This document shows, piece by piece, positions 58,029-64,000 of a stretch of DNA of 64,000 bases. The DNA is from Nocardia wallacei (GTDB taxonomy: Bacteria > Actinomycetota > Actinomycetes > Mycobacteriales > Mycobacteriaceae): NCBI RefSeq assembly GCF_014466955.1, contig NZ_AP023396.1, positions 4,154,001 to 4,218,000 on the forward strand, in the 5' to 3' direction. The notes under the pieces were generated by a model. That model was not told the origin of the DNA. It ran no database searches and worked only from the letters and a program-made list of their open reading frames with translations. Each line of letters starts with the position of its first letter. The first letter of the stretch is position 1. The translations under genes and the position numbers were made by a program.

Positions 58029-58811
58029 ATGACAGATATGCCTTCCATGTTCACGATCGACGACGACGGGCGGTACCTCCCGCAGAGCTGGGCGTACGGT
58101 CGGTGGGGGGCGGACATGCTCAGCGGCCCGGCGATCTGCGCCGCGGCGGCCCGCTCGCTCGAACGCGAGCACGGCCTGGCCGATTTCGTGCCGGTACGGT
58201 TCACCATCGATATGTTCAAGGCGGCCAAGGGCGCTCCGCTCGAGGTGCACACCGAGGTCGTGCGTTCCGGCCGGCGCATCCATATCGCCGCGGCCCGGGT
58301 GCGTCAGGGCGATGTCGAGGTGGCCGAGGCTCGTCTGGTGCAGTTGCGGGCCGCCGACGCGCCGCCCGGTGTCGAATGGCATTCCGAGCATCCGTTCGAT
58401 CCGCCCGCCGACGCGGGCGTCGACTGGTGGTACCGCAGCGACCACGACTGGTCCACCGTCCTGGCCGACCACCAGAACTCCGGCCGCAAGAGCCTGTGGG
58501 CGGTCCCGCTGGGCGCGGTCGAGGGCGAGGAGCGCAGTCCCTTCGTGCAGGCCGTGGTCGCCGCGGAATCCACGAGCCTGGTGACCAATTGGGGTTCGCG
58601 GGGGATCGGCTACATCAACGCCGACCTCACCGTGGCGCTCGACCGCGTCCCCGTCGGCGACCGCATCGGCCTGCACGCCGAAACGCATCTGACGAGCAAC
58701 GGCATCTCGGTCGGCACGGCCACCCTGTTCGACTCCCGCGGCCCCCTCGGCACCGGCATGGTCACCGCGGTCGCCAACGCCGCCGCGCAGATCGACTTCA
58801 GTCGTTCCTGA
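58029..58811 (+). CDS. Thioesterase-family protein (TesB-like double hotdog)
   Basis: A 260-residue protein of the acyl-CoA thioesterase-like family common in actinobacteria. The N-terminal unit has FVPVRFTIDMFKAAKGAPLEV and the C-terminal unit SFVT-like ESTSLVTNWGSRGIGYINAD, ending in LFDSRGPLGTGMVTAVAN. It presumably hydrolyses acyl-CoA. Start at ATG 58029 (TDMPSMF), since longer frames enter the upstream gap, which carries ACAATGCG at 57948-57955. It looks like housekeeping or lipid metabolism rather than part of the cluster. Confidence 0.82.
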   Translation: MTDMPSMFTIDDDGRYLPQSWAYGRWGADMLSGPAICAAAARSLEREHGLADFVPVRFTIDMFKAAKGAPLEVHTEVVRSGRRIHIAAARVRQGDVEVAEARLVQLRAADAPPGVEWHSEHPFDPPADAGVDWWYRSDHDWSTVLADHQNSGRKSLWAVPLGAVEGEERSPFVQAVVAAESTSLVTNWGSRGIGYINADLTVALDRVPVGDRIGLHAETHLTSNGISVGTATLFDSRGPLGTGMVTAVANAAAQIDFSRS

Positions 58812-58880
58812 CCGGCGCCACAGCGTCCCGCCGTGGCGGAGGTCACCCGGCGTGGCAGGAAAACCGCAGGCGAGGGCAGA

Positions 58881-59660
58881 ATGAAGCGCGTGAGAGCCTG
58901 GCAGCCGATCCCCCATACCGACGATCGCTCCCCCGCGGACACGGGTCGGGTCACCATCGACGACGTTCGCGCGCTGCGCGAGCAGTTTCTCGATTTCATG
59001 CTCGGCTACAAGTTCGCGATCGACGAGATCACGACGAAGATCAATATCCTGCGCGAGGATTTCAACAGCACTCACGAGTACAACCCGATCGAGCATGTGG
59101 GATCACGGCTCAAGTCACCCGAGAGCGTGCTCGAGAAGGTGCAGCGCAAGAACTACGCGATGACTCTGGCGTCCATCCGGGAGAATGTGCTCGATATCGC
59201 CGGGGTGCGCGTGGTGTGCAGTTTCATCTCCGATATCGCGCAGATCAGGGACATGCTGATCGGGCAGGAGGACATCACCCTGCTGGAGGAGCGCGATTAC
59301 ATCACCCACCGCAAGCCGAACGGCTACCAGAGCCTGCATCTCATCGTGTCGATCCCGGTATTCCGCTCCAACCGCACCGAACGGATGCCGGTCGAAATCC
59401 AGATCCGCACCATCGCGATGGACTTCTGGGCCAGCCTGGAACACAAGATCTATTACAAGTATCGCGGCGAGGTCCCTCCGAACCTCCGCACCGACCTCAC
59501 CCAGGCCGCCGCGGCAGCAGCCCAGCTGGACGAGAAAATGGAAGCCCTCCACCGCCAGGTCGACCACGCCGCCCGCCCCACGCCCCCCTCCCTCGACACA
59601 CTCGACCTGAGCACCCTGTACCACAGCCTCGCCACCTCCCCCACCCGCCGAACCCCCTGA
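58881..59660 (+). CDS. Small alarmone synthetase ((p)ppGpp synthetase, RelA/SpoT domain)
   Basis: A 259-residue single-domain GTP pyrophosphokinase. Synthetase motifs: DIAGVRVVCSFISDI, YITHRKPNGYQSLHLIV and EIQIRTIAMDFWASLEHKIY. There is no HD hydrolase domain and no TGS/ACT regulatory region, so it belongs with the RelP/RelQ-type small synthetases that make stringent-response nucleotides. The C-terminal tail is Pro/Thr-rich. Start ATG 58881 (KRVRAWQP) is chosen over 58833. It lies 69 nt after the thioesterase gene. Confidence 0.95.
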   Translation: MKRVRAWQPIPHTDDRSPADTGRVTIDDVRALREQFLDFMLGYKFAIDEITTKINILREDFNSTHEYNPIEHVGSRLKSPESVLEKVQRKNYAMTLASIRENVLDIAGVRVVCSFISDIAQIRDMLIGQEDITLLEERDYITHRKPNGYQSLHLIVSIPVFRSNRTERMPVEIQIRTIAMDFWASLEHKIYYKYRGEVPPNLRTDLTQAAAAAAQLDEKMEALHRQVDHAARPTPPSLDTLDLSTLYHSLATSPTRRTP

Positions 59661-59670
59661 CCGACCGACC

Positions 59671-60255
59671 TCAATCCCCCCGAACCCGACCGTGCAAATG
59701 CATATCGTGCCGCCCATCATCGTGCACCGCGGCACTACGCATAACCCCCTCCATCCGATAGCCGCATTTCACAGCAACCCGGCACGAACCCCGATTGCGC
59801 GTCGAATGCTCCAATTGCAGCCGATGGAAACCGATTTCGCCCAGTGCCCAGCTACTGAGCGCCGACAGCGCCCGCGACGCGACCCCACCGCCCCGCGCAC
59901 CCGGAAGCACCCAGTACCCGATCCCGGCAACACCGTCGTCGAAATCCAAGCCCCGCATCGCAATCCGCCCCACCACCTCCCCACCGCCCCGCGCCACGGC
60001 CCAGTGCCCACCCACCTCTGCCCGCCAATCCCGTAGATATCCCTCGAACCATTCCAGAACCTGGTTCACACTCGAGGGCCGGCGCGTGTGCCACCGCCGG
60101 ATCTCCCGATCCTGATAGGCGCCGAGGAATACCGCCGCATCAGCTGAATCCCAGGGGCGCAGCAGGAGGTCTCCGGCGGCGGAAAGCACGGGTTGCGGGG
60201 AGCCGCCGAGCACTCCGGCGGGGACTGTGGGCGGGGTCGACAAGGCACGGGTCAC
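59671..60255 (-). CDS. GNAT-family N-acetyltransferase (RimJ/RimL-like)
   Basis: A 194-residue acetyltransferase. LLRPWDSADAAVFLGAYQD begins the fold; YWVLPGARGGGVASRALSAL carries the acetyl-CoA pyrophosphate loop (R-G-G-G-V-A form), and RLQLEHSTRNRGSCRVAVKCGY with GVMRS is the typical C-terminal beta-bulge region. The acceptor may be a protein N-terminus or small amine. It begins at GTG 60255 without a clear ribosome site, so the first 20 or so residues are uncertain. Confidence 0.88.
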   Translation of the reverse strand: MTRALSTPPTVPAGVLGGSPQPVLSAAGDLLLRPWDSADAAVFLGAYQDREIRRWHTRRPSSVNQVLEWFEGYLRDWRAEVGGHWAVARGGGEVVGRIAMRGLDFDDGVAGIGYWVLPGARGGGVASRALSALSSWALGEIGFHRLQLEHSTRNRGSCRVAVKCGYRMEGVMRSAAVHDDGRHDMHLHGRVRGD

Positions 60256-60427
60256 ATCACCATGGTCGTCCGACGAGCCCTGCCCTCGTCAAGGGCGGCG
60301 GTTGGGCACGTCTGTTCGGCGCTCGCGAACGAGCGGGGATCCCACTCGGCGGGGTGCCAGGCGGGATCCCGTGTTGCCCAGTGCTTTCGGCTGTCCAACG
60401 GACCGGGCGAGCGGTGGCTCCTCGGTC

Positions 60428-60555
60428 ATGACGAAGATGGGATTCGGCTACCAACGGCTACACGAACTATGGCCCGACATCGTGTACGTCTCGATGTCGG
60501 GCACGGGACACACGGGACCGCGCAGTGACTGGGTATCCTATGCCGAAGGAGAACC
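60428..60555 (+). pseudogene. Remnant of a type III CoA-transferase (CaiB/BaiF)
   Basis: The frame encodes MGFGYQRLHELWPDIVYVSM then SGTGHTGPRSDWVSYAEGEP, which is the conserved central block of CaiB/BaiF CoA-transferases. Nothing before 60428 or after 60555 continues the family, so about 40 codons of a gene of roughly 400 codons remain. The rest of the gap 60256-60427 holds nothing recognisable. Confidence 0.7.
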
Positions 60556-60604
60556 ATGCGCGCGGCCCGGCTGCACGGTTTCGGCGTGGATTCCCGCAGT
60601 GCCG
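60556..60604 (+). pseudogene. Remnant N-terminus of a zinc-type alcohol dehydrogenase
   Basis: ATG 60556 is preceded by a good ribosome site (aaggagaac) and encodes MRAARLHGFGVDS, the usual opening of medium-chain Zn-dependent alcohol dehydrogenases. It then runs straight into the 3' end of the convergent aldolase gene and loses similarity. It sits directly after the CoA-transferase remnant. Confidence 0.55.
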
Positions 60605-61654
60605 TCAGCGTTGCTTCGCCGCGCGCAGATCCAGCGCGATGTCGGTGATCAGGTCCTCCTGGCCGCCGACCAGTCCGCGCTCACCGACGGCCAGCAGGAT
60701 GTCGCGGGTGTCGAGCCCGTACTGCTGTGCCGCCGCTTCGGCGTGGCGCAGGAAGCTGGAGTACACGCCCGCGAAACCGAGGGTCAGTGTCTCGCGGTCG
60801 ACCTGCACCGGGCGGTCCTGCAGCGGGCGCACGATGTCGTCGGCGGCGTCCTGGAGGGCGAACAGGTCGCAGTTGTGCTTCCAGCCGGACAGGTCCGCGA
60901 CCGCGGCGAAGGGCTCGATCGGGCAGTTGCCCGCGCCCGCGCCGTGCCCGGCCAGCGAGGCGTCCACGCGGATCGCTCCCTCCTCCACCGCCACAACGGA
61001 ATTCGCGACCGACAGCGACAGATTCTGGTGCGCGTGGATACCGATCTGCGTCTCCGGGTCGAGGATGTCGCGGTAGGCGCGCACCCGCTCCCGCACCCCG
61101 GCCATGGTCAACCGGCCACCGGAGTCGGTGACGTAAACACAGTGCGCGCCATAGGATTCCATGAGTTCGGCCTGCTTGGCCAGCTCGGCAGGTCCGGACA
61201 GGTGCGACATCATCAGGAAGCCGCTGACGTCCATGCCGAGCTCGCGGGCGGTGCCGATGTGCTGGGCGGCCACGTCGGCCTCGGTGCAGTGCGTCGCCAC
61301 CCGCACCGAGGTGACTCCGAGCGCGAAGGCCTGTTTCAGTTCCGCGACGGTGCCGACCCCGGGCAGCAGCAGTGTGGTCAGCTTCGCGCGGTGCACCACC
61401 GCGGCGGCCGCCTCGATCCATTCCCGGTCGGTGTTGCTGCCGGGACCGTAGGTGAGGCTGTGCCCGGCCAGGCCGTCGCCGTGGGTGACCTCGATGGCGT
61501 CGACCCCGGCGGCATCGAGGGCGGCGGCGATCCGGGCCACGTGCTCCGGGCTGATCCGGTGCCGCATGGCGTGCATGCCGTCGCGCAGGGTGACGTCCTG
61601 GATGTAGAGCGGGGCGCCGTCGGTGGCATTCGGGCGGGTGGTCGTCTGGGTCAT
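60605..61654 (-). CDS. dmpG: 4-hydroxy-2-oxovalerate aldolase
   Basis: A 349-residue metal-dependent aldolase splitting 4-hydroxy-2-oxovalerate into pyruvate and acetaldehyde, the last step of meta-cleavage pathways. [13 protein letters not shown] has the catalytic Arg and metal Asp, THGDGL and VTDSGGRL follow, and [15 protein letters not shown] supplies the two metal His. Its ATG at 61654 overlaps the stop of the acetaldehyde dehydrogenase gene (ATGA), fitting the known physical complex that channels acetaldehyde between the two enzymes. Confidence 0.97.
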   Translation of the reverse strand: MTQTTTRPNATDGAPLYIQDVTLRDGMHAMRHRISPEHVARIAAALDAAGVDAIEVTHGDGLAGHSLTYGPGSNTDREWIEAAAAVVHRAKLTTLLLPGVGTVAELKQAFALGVTSVRVATHCTEADVAAQHIGTARELGMDVSGFLMMSHLSGPAELAKQAELMESYGAHCVYVTDSGGRLTMAGVRERVRAYRDILDPETQIGIHAHQNLSLSVANSVVAVEEGAIRVDASLAGHGAGAGNCPIEPFAAVADLSGWKHNCDLFALQDAADDIVRPLQDRPVQVDRETLTLGFAGVYSSFLRHAEAAAQQYGLDTRDILLAVGERGLVGGQEDLITDIALDLRAAKQR

Positions 61655-62598
61655 CGGGCCGTCTCCAGGAGCATGTTGTCGGCGATCTTCTCCGCGACCC
61701 GCAAGGCCGCGGAGGTCATGATGTCGAGATTGCCGGCGTAGGCGGGCAGGTAGTGCGCGGCGCCCTCGACCTCGAGGAACACCGACACCTGCCACAGACC
61801 GGGCCCCGTGTCGACGCCGCCGGTGAGGGTGGCGACCGACTCGGCGTCGTCCAGCTTCCTGAACTGCACGTCCTGCTTGAGCCGGTACCCCGGAACGTAG
61901 GCCGCGACCGCGTCGACCATGTCCCGCACGGACTTTCGGATCGCCGCCTGGTCCGGGTCGGTGACCAGGGTCAGCACGGTGTCGCGCATGATCAGCGGCG
62001 GCTCGGCCGGATTGAGCACGATGATGGCCTTGCCGTGCGCGGCGCCCCCGACCCGCACGATCGCCTCGGAGGTGGTCTCGGTGAACTCGTCGATATTGGC
62101 CCGTGTCCCCGGGCCCGCGGATTTGGCGGCGATGGAGGCCACGATCTCCGCGTAGTGCACCGGGGTGACCGCGGCGACGGCGGCGACGATCGGGATCGTC
62201 GCCTGTCCCCCGCAGGTCACCATGTTCACGATCGGGGCGTCGAGGTGCTCGTCCAGATTGACGGCGGGCACCACGAACGGCCCGATGGCCGCGGGCGTGA
62301 GGTCGATGAGCCGCTTGCCGTAGGGCCGCAGCGCCTCCTCGTTGGCCAGGTGCGCCTTGGCCGAGGTGGAGTCGAAAACGATTCGGATGTCGTCGAATTC
62401 GGGATGGGCGATGAGCCCCCGCACCCCCGTGTCGATGGCGCTGACGCCCAGCCTGCGCGCGCGGGCGAGCCCGTCCGAGGCCGGGTCGATGCCGACGAGC
62501 GCGGCGATCTCGACGTGCTGGGCGACGCGGAGGAGTTTGATGACGAGGTCGGTGCCGATATTGCCCGATCCGATGACCGCGGCCTTGATCCGGCTCAT
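61651..62598 (-). CDS. Acetaldehyde dehydrogenase (acetylating)
   Basis: A 315-residue enzyme of the MhpF/DmpF/HsaG family that oxidises acetaldehyde with NAD+ and CoA to acetyl-CoA. The Rossmann start [17 protein letters not shown], the nucleophilic Cys in [13 protein letters not shown] and the C-terminal [17 protein letters not shown] are present. It lies 24 nt after the hydratase gene and is coupled to the aldolase gene. Confidence 0.97.
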   Translation of the reverse strand: MSRIKAAVIGSGNIGTDLVIKLLRVAQHVEIAALVGIDPASDGLARARRLGVSAIDTGVRGLIAHPEFDDIRIVFDSTSAKAHLANEEALRPYGKRLIDLTPAAIGPFVVPAVNLDEHLDAPIVNMVTCGGQATIPIVAAVAAVTPVHYAEIVASIAAKSAGPGTRANIDEFTETTSEAIVRVGGAAHGKAIIVLNPAEPPLIMRDTVLTLVTDPDQAAIRKSVRDMVDAVAAYVPGYRLKQDVQFRKLDDAESVATLTGGVDTGPGLWQVSVFLEVEGAAHYLPAYAGNLDIMTSAALRVAEKIADNMLLETAR

Positions 62599-62622
62599 GG
62601 TGTCCTGCTTTCGGGTGAGGGG

Positions 62623-63414
62623 TCAGTCCGTGAAAGTGGCGGTGACCGAACCTATTCCGGAGATGTGGGCCCGGTAGGTAGCGCCCGGTGTCACCGGTGC
62701 CATCGGGCCCAGCGCGCCGGAGAGGATGACCTCGCCCGCGCGCAACGGGGATCCGAACACGCAGCAGGTGTTGGCCAGCCAGGCCAGCGCCTCCCACGGG
62801 CTGCCCAGGCAGTCCGCGCCGCGGCCGGTCGAGATCTGTTCGCCGCCGGAGGTCATGGTCATGGTGACCGCGACGAGGTCGGGGGCGGCGGCGGTCGGCA
62901 GCGAGTCGCCCAGCACATACAGCCCGGAGGAGGCGTTGTCGGCCACCGTGTCGGCGAATCCGATGTCCCAGTCGGCGATTCGGCTGTCGACGATCTCGAA
63001 CGCCGCGTGCACCCGCTCCACGAAATGCGGCGCCTCGGCGGCGGTGATCGGGTCGAGAATGTCACCGGAGAGGGTGAAGGCGATCTCGGCCTCGATCCGG
63101 GGCTGCAGCAGTCTGCCGAGGTCGACCTTGTCGTCGCCGGTGCAGTCGAAATCGTCGAGCAGGACACCGAAATCGGGCTGTGCCACGCCGAGCTGGCGCT
63201 GCACGGCCGGAGAGGTCAGGCCGATCTTGCGCCCGACGCGGGTGCGGCCACCGGCGAGCAGCGCGTCGATATTTCGCTGCTGGATCTCGTAGGCGGCGTC
63301 GAGGTCGTCCGGCCCGATCAGGTCACGGATCGGCGCGCACGGGGTCCGGGTGGCCGCCGCTGCCGCGAGTCGTTCGGCGGCTGCGCCGATCGTGTGGGGT
63401 TGCACCGTCGTCAT
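62623..63414 (-). CDS. 2-oxopent-4-enoate (2-hydroxypentadienoate) hydratase
   Basis: A 263-residue member of the fumarylacetoacetase/MhpD superfamily adding water to 2-hydroxypenta-2,4-dienoate. [27 protein letters not shown] (metal-binding Glu pair region) and [18 protein letters not shown] are typical. Start ATG 63414; a GTG at 63423 is possible. It is first gene of the hydratase-dehydrogenase-aldolase operon. The gene order equals hsaE-hsaG-hsaF of cholesterol degradation, but the adjacent IclR regulator points to a phenol or phenylpropionate type pathway instead. Confidence 0.93.
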   Translation of the reverse strand: MTTVQPHTIGAAAERLAAAAATRTPCAPIRDLIGPDDLDAAYEIQQRNIDALLAGGRTRVGRKIGLTSPAVQRQLGVAQPDFGVLLDDFDCTGDDKVDLGRLLQPRIEAEIAFTLSGDILDPITAAEAPHFVERVHAAFEIVDSRIADWDIGFADTVADNASSGLYVLGDSLPTAAAPDLVAVTMTMTSGGEQISTGRGADCLGSPWEALAWLANTCCVFGSPLRAGEVILSGALGPMAPVTPGATYRAHISGIGSVTATFTD

Positions 63415-63461
63415 GCCACGCACGCTATGGCCGGGAATCCGCCGCGAATAGGATGTGTCCC

Positions 63462-64000
63462 ATGAAACGGGATGATTTGTCGCTGCTGCAGCGCTCGGCG
63501 CTGGTGCTCGACGCGTTTCCCGGTGGTACCGCCCTGTCGCTGGCCGAGGTCACCGCCCGCACCGGGCTGCCGCGCTCGACCACACATCGGGTGCTGAGCG
63601 GTCTGGTCGAGCTGGGCTGGCTGACGCGCACGGGCAGCGAATACGAACTCGGCCTGGCCTTGTTCGAGCTCGGCGAGCGGGTCGGGCTGAAGTACCGGCT
63701 GCGTTCGGCGGCGCTGCCGTTCATGCAGGATCTCTACGCGGTGACCGGGCAGACCGTGCACCTGGCGGTCCGCGACGGCCAGGACGCGGTCTACGTCGAG
63801 AAGATCCATGGGCACGCCGCGCTGCCGCTGCCCTCACAGATCGGCGGGCGGCTGCCGTTGACGTGCACCGCGGTCGGCAAGGCGCTGCTGGCACCGGAGG
63901 AGCCGGAGGTCCGCGCCTACGTCCTGGGCTTGCCGCTGCGCAGCTACACCGGCAATTCCATCACCGACCCGGCGCACCTGGCCCGCGAGCTCGAGGCCGT
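63462..64000 (+). CDS. IclR-family transcriptional regulator (3' end outside window)
   Basis: The first 179 residues are visible. An N-terminal winged helix-turn-helix (SLAEVTARTGLPRSTTHRVLSGLVEL, quoted in part) and the start of the effector domain with LPLPSQIGGRLPLTCTAVGKA identify an IclR regulator. Divergent from the hydratase operon with only 47 nt between start codons, it probably controls that operon in response to an aromatic intermediate. Start ATG 63462; no strong ribosome site apart from gataggatg upstream. Confidence 0.95.
   Translation, partial: MKRDDLSLLQRSALVLDAFPGGTALSLAEVTARTGLPRSTTHRVLSGLVELGWLTRTGSEYELGLALFELGERVGLKYRLRSAALPFMQDLYAVTGQTVHLAVRDGQDAVYVEKIHGHAALPLPSQIGGRLPLTCTAVGKALLAPEEPEVRAYVLGLPLRSYTGNSITDPAHLARELEA

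Noticed and set aside
60605..62797. A 730-codon frame covering the aldolase and the acetaldehyde dehydrogenase region
   Set aside because: Its first half is an out-of-frame reading of the acetaldehyde dehydrogenase; the aldolase starts at ATG 61654.

Overview
The window is about 70% GC, with dense, often overlapping genes, a modular type I polyketide synthase (PKS) and an Lsr2-type nucleoid protein. This points to a high-GC actinobacterium, probably a mycolic-acid genus such as Nocardia; the genus is an inference. Positions 1 to about 54,000 look like one large biosynthetic gene cluster that runs off the left edge. From about 54,400 to 64,000 the content is a nucleoid protein, ordinary chromosomal genes and a lower meta-cleavage catabolic operon.

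Layout. 1-11033 (minus): 5' part of a giant modular PKS with two complete methylmalonyl-type KS-AT-DH-KR-ACP modules and a third KS at the edge, preceded by a P450 and an alpha/beta-hydrolase-fold protein. 13280-16961: an FAD monooxygenase, a P450 with its ferredoxin and an O-methyltransferase. 17201-21630: two acyl-CoA ligases and a 5-aminolevulinate synthase (ALAS). 21638-26671: a methyltransferase, a divergent tryptophan 2,3-dioxygenase, an unknown protein, kynureninase and kynurenine formamidase, together a tryptophan-to-anthranilate cassette. 26820-27641: a crotonase with the residues of a dienoyl-CoA isomerase. 27859-35030 (plus): a tightly coupled operon of two active KSs, two KS-like proteins without the nucleophile, an alpha/beta hydrolase, a double-hotdog protein and a DsbA-fold isomerase. 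35046-52552 (minus): a KSQ loading PKS, a fully reducing PKS module, another KS/KS-beta pair and a methyltransferase. 52859-54022: an acyl-CoA dehydrogenase.

How the parts may work together (inference). The modular PKSs would make a partly reduced, methyl-branched chain starting at the KSQ module. The kynurenine genes would supply anthranilate or a methylated relative for activation by one ligase. ALAS and the other ligase resemble the pair that makes the C5N unit (2-amino-3-hydroxycyclopentenone) of manumycin- and bafilomycin-type metabolites. Six discrete KS/KS-beta proteins could extend a second chain in type II fashion. No stand-alone ACP, discrete KR, amide synthetase or release thioesterase domain is visible, so parts probably lie beyond the left edge or elsewhere.

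Right flank. Lsr2 and an unknown protein are followed by a frameshifted double-MutS pseudogene, a thioesterase-family protein, a small alarmone synthetase, a GNAT acetyltransferase, a short gene graveyard (CoA-transferase and alcohol dehydrogenase remnants), then aldolase, acetaldehyde dehydrogenase and hydratase genes divergent from an IclR regulator that is cut by the window end.
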